Shown piece after piece: positions 1 to 5,908 of a stretch of 6,774 nucleotides of DNA. Under the pieces are notes generated by a model. The model was not told the DNA's origin, ran no database searches, and was given only the letters and a program-made list of their open reading frames with translations. Positions within the stretch are counted from its first letter, which is position 1, and each line of letters begins with the position of its first letter. The translations under genes and the position numbers were made by a program. Source of the stretch: Anaerolineales bacterium. Its GTDB lineage: Bacteria > Chloroflexota > Anaerolineae > Anaerolineales > DRMV01. The stretch is taken from contig JALXBY010000122.1 of NCBI GenBank assembly GCA_026991215.1, forward strand, positions 1 to 6,774, in the 5' to 3' direction.

Positions 1-519
1 TTCCAGAGGGATGTGGGGGTCCCATAGGAACACGCGGGGTTTCATGCCGGCCAGGCCGTTCAGGCCGCTGCCGCGTAGCAGGTGCAGCAGCACGGTTTCG
101 GCCTGGTCGCTTGTGGTGTGGCCTGTGGTGACGGCGCGGGCTTGGATGTGATTGGCTACACGAAAAAGGAAGGTGTACCGCACCTCCCGGGCCGCGGCCT
201 CCAGGCCCAGGCCGTGGGTTTCCGCGTACCCACGCACGTCTTCCCGGCCCACGGTGATGGGCACCCCCCAGCGCCGGGCCAGTTCGGTCACGAAGGCGGC
301 ATCCTGACCGCTATCGGGGCGAAGGCCGTGGTCCAGATGGGCCAGGTGAACCGGATACCCCAACCGCAGCAGGATGTGGGCCAGGGCCACGCTATCCGCG
401 CCGCCGGAAACCCCCACCACCACCGGCCCACGGCCGACGAGCAACCCTTCCTGGGCAATCCAGCGGGCCACCCGTCGTTCCAGGTCTTCCGGTCGCGCCT
501 TTGCCCCATGGCCTTGCAT
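1..519 (-). CDS. tilS: tRNA(Ile)-lysidine synthase TilS, N-terminal part (cut by window edge)
   Basis: TilS is a cytoplasmic ATP-dependent enzyme that attaches lysine to C34 of the CAU-anticodon tRNA(Ile), so that it reads AUA instead of AUG. Reading minus from an ATG at 519, 173 codons stay open to the window edge; the C-terminal part lies outside. The PP-loop ATP-binding motif SGGADS is at residues 38-43, followed by AHLDHGLRPDS (about 67-77), then RYTFLFRVA and GHTTSDQAET, all in the order and spacing of the TilS N-type ATPase domain. GHTTSDQAET stands where most members have a GH..DDQ.ET form. The start is uncertain: no strong Shine-Dalgarno precedes ATG 519, and an in-frame GTG at 528 is an alternative. 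The codons for FRVANH contain, on the other strand, a 15-bp word shared with the repeat array at 668-802. No convincing promoter was found. Confidence 0.93.
   Translation of the reverse strand, partial: MQGHGAKARPEDLERRVARWIAQEGLLVGRGPVVVGVSGGADSVALAHILLRLGYPVHLAHLDHGLRPDSGQDAAFVTELARRWGVPITVGREDVRGYAETHGLGLEAAAREVRYTFLFRVANHIQARAVTTGHTTSDQAETVLLHLLRGSGLNGLAGMKPRVFLWDPHIPLE
151..165. repeat. Intragenic copy of the array's 15-bp word inside tilS
   Basis: ATTGGCTACACGAAA at 151-165 is identical to 665-679, the first unit of the repeat array. Here it lies within tilS and reads, on the minus strand, as part of the codons for FRVANH in a conserved stretch of the enzyme. Identity stops at both ends of the 15-mer, so there is no longer duplication. 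Confidence 0.6.
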
Positions 520-667
520 GGCACCCACCCATGACGTGGTCGATGGAATGCACGAACCAGTCGGAGGTGCAGGCCTCGCGGTGTATGATACCCAAACCGT
601 TGGCAATAATTGGGATGGTGTCGTTGGTGCATGTTTGGTTACGCAATGGTTGTTTGGTTTCGTTATT

Positions 668-802
668 GGCTACACGAAATCCGGGCGTGGTTCATGGAAA
701 TCCCGGTTTTGGCTACACGAAGGACGGGATGTTGGCTATACGAAGAGCGAGGTGTCGGCTACACGAGGGCCAAGGCGATGGCTACACGAACGACGAGCGA
801 CG
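668..802. repeat. Degenerate 21-23 bp tandem repeat, core GGCTACACGAA
   Basis: The core GGCTACACGAA or a one-base variant begins at 668, 711, 734, 757 and 780. The last four are exactly 23 bp apart, so each unit is an 11-bp conserved core plus a more variable, purine-rich 12-bp part. The 43 bp between 668 and 711 can be read as two decayed units: GAAATCC recurs at 676 and 697, 21 bp apart, and a weak core starts at 689. The unit at 734 has GGCTATACGAA and that at 757 has GGCTACACGAG. The array lies between tilS and the thiolase terminator, in DNA with no credible gene. It resembles the short intergenic repeats common in Chloroflexota genomes, but I cannot assign it to a named family. A role in protein binding, replication or recombination is not shown by the sequence. 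Confidence 0.75.
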
Positions 803-831
803 AACGACCGAAAGCACCAACGACCGAAAGC
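803..831. repeat. 13-bp direct repeat, 16-bp period
   Basis: AACGACCGAAAGC occurs at 803-815 and again at 819-831, separated by three bases. It directly follows the 23-bp repeat array and directly precedes the A-run and hairpin of the thiolase terminator. It may be a further local duplication of the same low-complexity tract; no function is evident. Confidence 0.6.
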
Positions 832-833
832 CC

Positions 834-876
834 AAAAAACCGACGCCGCGGGCGGGGACCCCGCCCGCGGCGTCGG
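834..876 (-). terminator. Intrinsic terminator of the HMG-CoA synthase/thiolase operon
   Basis: Bases 840-857 and 859-876 are perfect reverse complements: an 18-bp, almost wholly G/C stem around a single central base (A858). In RNA a few central bases would stay unpaired. Read on the minus strand, the hairpin is followed at once by six T residues (complement of 834-839). It lies 33 bases past the thiolase stop codon, so it is well placed to end that transcript. On the plus strand no T-run follows, so it should act in one direction only. Confidence 0.92.
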
Positions 877-909
877 CCCAACAACACCCCAACAACGCCT
901 GCGCGCGCC

Positions 910-2064
910 CTACTTGCGCACCAGCACGTGGGTCACCGCCGTAGACGCCGGCCCGCCCAGGGCCTGCACCGCAGCAATCCGGGCCTGGGGAACCTGGTTC
1001 TCCCCCGCTTCCCCCCGCAATTGCCAGACGGCTTCCACCACCTGATAAAGGGAAGCCGCGCCGCCAGGGAAGCCCCGGGCCTTCTGGCCCCCCATGGTGA
1101 GCAGGGGCAGGTCACCCGTCAGGGCGTAGCGCGTTTCGGCCCCCTGCCAGGCGCGGCCCGGCTCGGCCAGGCCCGCCGCTTCCAGGCTCAGAGGTACATA
1201 GACGCCAAACAGGTCGAAGGGTTCGAACAGGTCCAGGTCCTGGGCCGTGACCCCGGCCTGGGCCAGGGCCTGCTGGAAGGAAAGGCCGGCCGCGGTAAAG
1301 GCCAGGGGGTCCTGCCGGTCGTGCAGGGCCAGGGCGTCGGTGGCCGCGGCTGAACCGGCCACGTACACCTTGGGCTTAGGCATTTCCGGCGGGAGCACGT
1401 CCTCCGCCGCCAGGAGCACCGCGGCCGCGCCATCCGCGTAGGGGGCCATGTCCATGATGGTCAACGGCGGCGCGACGGCCGCGGCCCCGCGATAGTGCTT
1501 TTCCCCCAACGCCCGGCGGAACATGGCGTAAGGGTTGCCCGCCGCGTGGCGATGGGCCAGCAGGCTGAAGGGCATGAACGCGGTTTCGGGCGCGTCGTAA
1601 CGTTCCCGGTACATCTGCATGAGCCAGGCGGCCTGGGCTGCGGGGGTCAGGCCCATCTCGCCTTCGTAGTCCGCGTCCAGGGTCGCGGTCATCGCGGTCT
1701 CGATTTCCGCGCCCACCCGGTCGGTGAACTTCTCGACCCCGACCACCAGCGCGGCATCCACCGCGCCCGCAGCCACGGCCAGGTACGCCTGGCGCAGGGC
1801 CATCGCGCCGGAGGCACCCGCGGCCTCCACCGTGACCGCCTCAACGCCGTTCAGGCCCATGTAGTCGGCCAAAAGCGCGCCCAGGTGCGCCTGCCGGGAA
1901 AGCAAAGGGGCCAGCATGTTGCCCACGTACAGGCTCTGGGGCCGCAACCCTGGCGCCTCTTGCAGCGCGGCGTGCGCGGCTTCCCAGGCCAGGTCCCGCA
2001 GGCTGCGTTCCCAATGTTCCTTGACCGGGGTCACACCCACGCCCACGATGACCACCTCGCGCAT
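910..2064 (-). CDS. SCP-x/archaeal-type thiolase-fold protein lacking the catalytic Cys and His residues
   Basis: This 384-residue protein has the length and motif order of SCP-x/archaeal acetyl-CoA C-acetyltransferases. The N-terminal REVVIVGVGVTP strand, the VEAAGASGAMA loop (79-89), the DLDLFEPFDLF segment (276-286) and the GDLPLLTMGGQKARGFPGG loop (317-335) line up, from memory of the family, with standard thiolase motifs without gaps. Key residues differ. The nucleophilic Cys of ACASG is Gly83 (GGT at 1818-1816). The His of the EVHDxF motif is Phe283. The His of KAKGHPxGATG is Phe332. The C-terminal region shows no obvious catalytic Cys. Normal Claisen condensation is therefore unlikely; a scaffold, a structural partner of the adjacent synthase, or a retro-aldolase of the Ltp2 kind are alternatives. 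The ATG follows AAGGAGG (2076-2070), 24 bases after the synthase stop, so the two genes are surely co-transcribed. The frame is intact, so this is not a decayed gene. Confidence 0.88.
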   Translation of the reverse strand: MREVVIVGVGVTPVKEHWERSLRDLAWEAAHAALQEAPGLRPQSLYVGNMLAPLLSRQAHLGALLADYMGLNGVEAVTVEAAGASGAMALRQAYLAVAAGAVDAALVVGVEKFTDRVGAEIETAMTATLDADYEGEMGLTPAAQAAWLMQMYRERYDAPETAFMPFSLLAHRHAAGNPYAMFRRALGEKHYRGAAAVAPPLTIMDMAPYADGAAAVLLAAEDVLPPEMPKPKVYVAGSAAATDALALHDRQDPLAFTAAGLSFQQALAQAGVTAQDLDLFEPFDLFGVYVPLSLEAAGLAEPGRAWQGAETRYALTGDLPLLTMGGQKARGFPGGAASLYQVVEAVWQLRGEAGENQVPQARIAAVQALGGPASTAVTHVLVRK

Positions 2065-2088
2065 CTCGGCCTCCTTTTCGCAGGAAGT

Positions 2089-3144
2089 TCAGGTGTGGAG
2101 TTTCTCCCGGTAGCGGACGTACAGCCCGTAGTCGATTTCGGTCCGACGGCGGATGTAATCTTCGGTGCGGGGGGCCTTGTCCCGGCGTTCCACGATGGCT
2201 GGCGTGACCTCGAAGGCGAAGGCATCGGACCCCGCGCCCGAGCCAAAGGAGACCATGAAGATGCGGTCCCCCGGCTGGGCCACATCGAGGATGGCGGTCA
2301 GGCCCATGAGCGCGGAGGCCGAGTAGGTGTTGCCGATGCAGTGCACGAGCAGCCCCACGGCAATCTGTTCCTGGGTGAAACCCAACATGCGGGCCACCCG
2401 CTGGGGGAACTTGGTGTTGGGCTGGTGGAACACCGCGAAGGTGAAGTCTTCGGGCTTCATGTCCAGGGCCTCCAGCAGCCGCCGGCCGGCCTGGGTGATG
2501 TGGTGGAAGTACGCCGGCTCGCCCGTGAAGCGCTGGCCGTGGGAGGGGTACTTCTCCCCTTCCCGCCGCCAGAAGTCGGGGGTATCGGTCACGTAGGAGT
2601 AGGACGCCAGGATACGGGCCACCGCGTGTTCGGCCGGGCCCAGGATGAACGCGGCCGCGCCTGAAGCCGCGGTGAACTCCAGTGCGTCGCCGGGCCGGCC
2701 CTGGGCGGTATCCGCGCCCACGACCAGGGCGTAATCGGCCATGGCCGAACCCACCAGCCCCATGGCCGCGACCATGGCCTCGGTACCGGCCTTGCACGCG
2801 AACTCCCAATCGCCGGCCTGCACCGACGGGGCCGCGCCCAGGGCCTCGGCCAGCAGGGTCCCCGTGGGTTTGACCGCGTAGGGATGGGATTCGGACCCTA
2901 CCCACACGGCCCGCAGGTCCTGGGCCGGGATGCCGGCCCGGGCCAGGGCATTGCGCGCGGCTTCCAGGGCCATGGTGAAGGTGTCCTCGTCCGGCCCGGC
3001 CACGGCCTTTTCCTCCACCGGGTGCCCGGCATACCCACCATGCCACACCCGGTTGATTTCCGCCGCGGGCAGGCGGTAGCGGGGGATGTACGCGCCGTAC
3101 CCCACGATGCCGACGTCTCGCCGGGGACGCAGGGGCGTGGTCAT
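2089..3144 (-). CDS. Hydroxymethylglutaryl-CoA synthase, archaeal type
   Basis: Condenses acetyl-CoA with acetoacetyl-CoA to HMG-CoA, the committed entry to the mevalonate route of isoprenoid synthesis; cytoplasmic. The protein has 351 residues, typical of the short archaeal form. The likely catalytic triad is present: Glu85 in VGSESHPYAVKPT, the acyl-accepting Cys117 in WEFACKAGTEAM, and His240 in FHQPNTKFPQR. The CoA-site loop GNTYSAS (271-277) and the GSGAGSDAF motif near the C-terminus also fit. The start at 3144 follows GGAGGAGG at the right distance; a longer in-frame ATG at 3267 only adds residues unlike the family. The thiolase-fold gene follows 24 bases downstream. In archaea the synthase, thiolase and a DUF35 protein form one complex; no DUF35 gene is present here. 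Known Chloroflexota carry parts of an alternative mevalonate pathway, which gives a plausible role. Confidence 0.94.
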   Translation of the reverse strand: MTTPLRPRRDVGIVGYGAYIPRYRLPAAEINRVWHGGYAGHPVEEKAVAGPDEDTFTMALEAARNALARAGIPAQDLRAVWVGSESHPYAVKPTGTLLAEALGAAPSVQAGDWEFACKAGTEAMVAAMGLVGSAMADYALVVGADTAQGRPGDALEFTAASGAAAFILGPAEHAVARILASYSYVTDTPDFWRREGEKYPSHGQRFTGEPAYFHHITQAGRRLLEALDMKPEDFTFAVFHQPNTKFPQRVARMLGFTQEQIAVGLLVHCIGNTYSASALMGLTAILDVAQPGDRIFMVSFGSGAGSDAFAFEVTPAIVERRDKAPRTEDYIRRRTEIDYGLYVRYREKLHT

Positions 3145-3494
3145 GGGTTCGCCTCCTCCAAAACAGGGTGCACAGGCCCAAAACGCCATTGCACGCGGCG
3201 TTGCAAAGCCGCAAGACGGCCAACGGCGGCTCCCTTCTACCCCGCGGGGGCTATCAAAACCTCTCAATCCTCAAGGCGGAACCGAATGGATGCCGCCTCC
3301 CCACGCGGCGGGCCACATTTCGCGCTTTCCTTCTGTGGGGTGTATCACATACTGCGACAACCGTACCAAAGGGTGACATTCGTCGTGTTGCCGCGCGCAC
3401 ACTCGACGGGCAGGATAAAAGCGAATCTGCGCAGTTTCTTCCTTGCTGGCGCCTCGGCTCCGTGGGCAGGCATCTTTTCGATGGAGGAACGCCC
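3145..3494. other. Divergent control region between the synthase operon and the octahaem cytochrome
   Basis: These 350 bases hold no convincing gene. They contain the Shine-Dalgarno of each flanking gene (3151-3159, minus; 3483-3489, plus), a CRP/FNR-like palindrome at 3334-3349, and several small hairpins near the synthase start, such as AACGCC (3182-3187) with GGCGTT (3197-3202). The best plus-strand promoter candidate is TTGCCG (3388-3393) with GATAAA (3414-3419), but its 20-base spacer is too long to trust. I could not place the synthase promoter with confidence. Confidence 0.6.
3334..3349. promoter_or_regulatory. Candidate CRP/FNR-family operator
   Basis: The 16-mer reads TGTGG, six bases, TCACA, which is nine of ten matches to the palindrome TGTGA-N6-TCACA bound by CRP-type regulators. 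It sits roughly 145 bases before the cytochrome start and 190 bases before the synthase start. CRP/FNR-family proteins often control respiratory genes, which fits the cytochrome downstream. The site may be coincidental, since no regulator gene or clear promoter is next to it. Confidence 0.35.
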
Positions 3495-5141
3495 ATGACG
3501 TGGAAACGCTTCGTGCGCTTCGGCCTGCTGGGGCTGGTCCTGACGGTCTTGGCGCTGTGGTCCGGCGTCGGGGAACCGGTGCAAGCCCAGACCCCCACGC
3601 CGACGGCCACCCCCAACCCCGACCCCTTCCGCCAGGGGAAGGCCTCGACCGCGGACCACCGCAAGTTCGACGTGCTCAAACAGGAGTTCAAGAACGCCAC
3701 CGAGGTGACCAAAGCCTGCCTTTCCTGCCACACCGAAGCCGCCAAACAGGTAATGGAAACCTATCACTGGACCTGGGAGCGCCGGGACGTGCTTACCGAC
3801 AAAACCGTGGGGAAGAAGTACGTCATCAACAACTTCTGCATCGCGGTGGTCTCCAACTGGCGGCGGTGTACCAGTTGCCACGCGGGGTACGGCTGGAAGG
3901 ACGCCAACTTCGACTTCACCAATGAAGCCGCGGTGGATTGCTTAGTCTGCCACGACACCACCGGCAAGTACAAGAAGTTCCCGCCAGGGGCCGGGCACCC
4001 CGTGTACGAACCCAAGGAGTTCCCGCCCGGCAGCGGCAAGATTTGGGAGCCTCCCAATCTCTCGGAAATCGCCCAGAACGTCGGCCCCACCAGCCGGAAG
4101 ACCTGCGGCGCCTGCCACTTCTACGGCGGCGGGGGCGATGCGGTCAAACACGGGGACCTGGATAGCACCCTGGTCAACCCCCCGCGGGAAGTGGACGTGC
4201 ACATGTCCCCCCAGGGGGCCAACATGGTGTGCGCGGACTGTCACTACCGGGGCGCGCATCGCATCTCCGGCAGCCGCTACCACATGACGGCCAAGGACGT
4301 CCACGGCAAGGACCTGCCGACCCCCGACGAGAACCCGGCCACGTGCGAATCCTGCCATGGCCTGGCCCCCATGAAGAACCCCAAACTCAACGACCATGTG
4401 GACAAGGTCGCGTGCCAGACCTGCCACATCCCCGCCTTTGCCCGGGGCAACAAGCCCACCAAGATGTGGTGGGACTGGTCCAAGGCCGGGGACAAGACCC
4501 GCGGGGACCATGGCGTCGAAAAGGACGAAAACGGCTGGGTGGTGTACGACTACAAGAAGGGCGAGTTCCAATGGGCCAAGAACGTGACCCCCACCTACCT
4601 CTGGTTCAACGGGCGGATGGACGTCATGACCCTGGGGGACAAAATCGACCCGAACCAGACGCCGGTTTACGTCAACCGGCCCCTGGGCGGCCCCAATGAC
4701 CCCAACGCGCGCATCTACCCCTTCAAGGTCTTCCGGGGCAAGCAGGGGTATGACCCGGTCAACAAAGTGCTCCTGGTGCCCCACCTGATGCCCTACAACA
4801 AGGAGGACAAGACCGCGTTCTGGGCCTCGTACCAATGGCCCCAGGCCTTCAAAGAGGGCATGAAGGCCGCAGGGCTGGCTTACAGCGGCCAGTACGCGTG
4901 GGTCGAAACCGCCATGTACTGGCCCATCACCCACATGGTCGCGCCCAAGGAGCAGGCCCTGAAATGCGACGACTGCCACACCAAGGGCGGCCGGCTGGAG
5001 GGCGTGCCCGGCGTGTACATCCCCGGCCGCGACCGGCTGCCCTGGCTGGACGCGCTGGGCTGGACCCTCTCCGGCCTGGCCCTGGCCGGTGTGGTCGTCC
5101 ATGGTGGGCTGCGGGTCGTCAACCACTACCGGCGACGGTGA
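3495..5141 (+). CDS. Octahaem c-type cytochrome, tetrathionate reductase (OTR) family, membrane-anchored
   Basis: An extracytoplasmic multihaem redox enzyme of 548 residues. A signal peptide (basic MTWKRFVR, hydrophobic stretch about 9-22, probable cleavage near VQA-Q, 30-32) is followed by a Pro/Thr linker. Eight CXXCH haem c motifs begin at residues 75, 125, 149, 204, 246, 284, 307 and 491. NNFCI shortly before CTSCHAGYGW is characteristic of the OTR family as I recall it. In Shewanella OTR the active-site haem has a lysine ligand; Lys135, just after the second motif, is a candidate here but unproven. About 180 residues free of haem motifs separate haems 7 and 8. A C-terminal hydrophobic helix (about 520-543) ending in RRR should anchor it in the membrane. 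ATG 3495 has GGAGGAA six bases upstream; the in-frame ATG at 3168 would place the signal peptide internally. The substrate is unknown: family members reduce tetrathionate, nitrite or hydroxylamine in vitro. The cytochrome b gene downstream is the likely partner. Confidence 0.93.
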   Translation: MTWKRFVRFGLLGLVLTVLALWSGVGEPVQAQTPTPTATPNPDPFRQGKASTADHRKFDVLKQEFKNATEVTKACLSCHTEAAKQVMETYHWTWERRDVLTDKTVGKKYVINNFCIAVVSNWRRCTSCHAGYGWKDANFDFTNEAAVDCLVCHDTTGKYKKFPPGAGHPVYEPKEFPPGSGKIWEPPNLSEIAQNVGPTSRKTCGACHFYGGGGDAVKHGDLDSTLVNPPREVDVHMSPQGANMVCADCHYRGAHRISGSRYHMTAKDVHGKDLPTPDENPATCESCHGLAPMKNPKLNDHVDKVACQTCHIPAFARGNKPTKMWWDWSKAGDKTRGDHGVEKDENGWVVYDYKKGEFQWAKNVTPTYLWFNGRMDVMTLGDKIDPNQTPVYVNRPLGGPNDPNARIYPFKVFRGKQGYDPVNKVLLVPHLMPYNKEDKTAFWASYQWPQAFKEGMKAAGLAYSGQYAWVETAMYWPITHMVAPKEQALKCDDCHTKGGRLEGVPGVYIPGRDRLPWLDALGWTLSGLALAGVVVHGGLRVVNHYRRR

Positions 5142-5146
5142 GCCCA

Positions 5147-5174
5147 GGGGGCGCGGACTGTCCCCCGCGCCCCC
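5147..5174 (+). promoter_or_regulatory. Intercistronic GC hairpin between the two cytochrome genes
   Basis: GGGGGCGCGG (5147-5156) pairs perfectly with CCGCGCCCCC (5165-5174) around an eight-base loop, starting five bases after the octahaem stop codon. No T-run follows, so it is not a normal intrinsic terminator. It could protect the upstream mRNA from 3' exonucleases or partially attenuate transcription, giving more octahaem protein than cytochrome b. The role is inferred. Confidence 0.6.
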
Positions 5175-5231
5175 GGCCCTTCCCCTCACCGGGCTTCACG
5201 ACCGGGAAACCCTTTGGCAAGGAGGCACGGC

Positions 5232-5831
5232 ATGCGCCGCATTTACCTCTACACCCGTTACGAGCGCTTCTGGCACTGGACCCAGGCCCTCATCCTCATC
5301 GGGCTGGGCTTGACGGGAGCCAACATCCACGGGGCCATCCACTGGTGGGACTTCCAAACGGCCTATGTGTGGCACGTGCGCTTTGCCTGGGCCTTGATTG
5401 CGCTGGTGGCCTTCACCGCGTTCTGGCACTTCACCACCGGCCAGTGGAAACAGTACATCCCAACCACGGAACGCATCGGCCTCATCCTCCGGTACTACAC
5501 CGTGGGCATCTTCCGCAACGAGCCGCACCCCTTCAAGAAGACGGAGATTTCCAAACTCAACCCCCTGCAGCGGCTGACCTACCTGGGGTTCAAGTTGCTC
5601 ATCATCCCGGTGTTGGGCGTCAGCGGATTGCTCATGCTGTACTACAACCGGCTGCCCGAATGGGGCCTGCGGGTTCCCCTTTCCGTGCTCGCGCCGATTC
5701 ACACCGCGGGGGCCTTCCTGCTGCTCACCTTCTTCATCGTGCACGTGTACATGACGACCACCGGGCATACCGTGCTGGCCCACATCAAGGCCATGATCGT
5801 GGGGTATGAAGAGGTGCCGGAGGAAGGATAG
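5232..5831 (+). CDS. Di-haem cytochrome b subunit (FdnI/PhsC-like, four transmembrane helices)
   Basis: A 199-residue integral membrane protein with four predicted helices (about 17-36, 46-66, 117-137 and 150-173). His15 (RFWHW), His48 (VWHVRFAW; His66 is an alternative), His157 (PIHTAG) and His171 (IVHVY) are placed like the four haem b ligands of formate dehydrogenase-N gamma; the 14-residue gap of the last pair is the same. Such subunits link the quinone pool to a periplasmic or extracytoplasmic redox enzyme. It follows the octahaem gene by 90 bases and carries its own AAGGAGG (5219-5225) six bases before ATG 5232, so that start is preferred over an upstream in-frame TTG at 5214 that overlaps the approach to this site. 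No catalytic molybdenum or iron-sulfur subunit is encoded nearby, which supports the octahaem protein as its direct partner. The exact substrate and direction of electron flow cannot be read from sequence. Confidence 0.9.
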   Translation: MRRIYLYTRYERFWHWTQALILIGLGLTGANIHGAIHWWDFQTAYVWHVRFAWALIALVAFTAFWHFTTGQWKQYIPTTERIGLILRYYTVGIFRNEPHPFKKTEISKLNPLQRLTYLGFKLLIIPVLGVSGLLMLYYNRLPEWGLRVPLSVLAPIHTAGAFLLLTFFIVHVYMTTTGHTVLAHIKAMIVGYEEVPEEG

Positions 5832-5857
5832 GAAGGCGCGGCGCCCCGCGAAACCAA

Positions 5858-5888
5858 AAAGCGGCCCCCAAGGTCTGGGGGCCGCTTT
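5858..5888. terminator. Bidirectional intrinsic terminator between convergent genes
   Basis: Bases 5858-5870 and 5876-5888 form a perfect 13-bp stem, A-rich at the left foot and T-rich at the right, around the loop AGGTC. It lies 26 bases after the cytochrome b stop and 20 bases after the bL25 stop on the other strand. On the minus strand the stem runs into TTTTTGG, a good U-tract; on the plus strand only TTTCC follows, so termination should be stronger for the bL25 transcript. Confidence 0.85.
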
Positions 5889-5908
5889 CCGTTCGGGCAT
5901 CAAGCCGC

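Noticed and set aside
668..802. CRISPR-like array
   Set aside because: The 11-bp core and 12-bp filler are far too short and the units too degenerate for CRISPR repeats and spacers, and no cas gene is nearby.
374..1045. Open frames of 147-247 codons across the repeat region on the plus strand
   Set aside because: They run through tilS antisense, the repeats and the terminator hairpin, lack plausible ribosome sites, and translate the repeats into low-complexity sequence.
1495..2664. 389-codon open frame on the plus strand
   Set aside because: It runs antisense across the thiolase/synthase junction, has no recognisable domain, and is rich in Gly, His and Arg, as expected for a shadow frame.
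1841..3223. 460-codon open frame on the minus strand
   Set aside because: It is a frame-shifted reading of the synthase and thiolase genes, both of which have their own well-supported frames, starts and ribosome sites.
3145..3267. N-terminal extension of HMG-CoA synthase from an ATG at 3267
   Set aside because: The extra 41 residues are unlike the family, while ATG 3144 has a strong GGAGGAGG and gives the expected N-terminus.
3388..3419. Promoter for the octahaem cytochrome, TTGCCG and GATAAA
   Set aside because: The 20-base spacer is outside the usual range and the -10 match is weak, so it is mentioned but not annotated as a promoter.
3942..5189. 415-codon open frame on the minus strand
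   Set aside because: It lies wholly antisense to the octahaem cytochrome, whose haem motifs and signal peptide prove the plus-strand frame; the antisense protein is a Gly/Val/Arg-rich composition product of GC-rich codon use.
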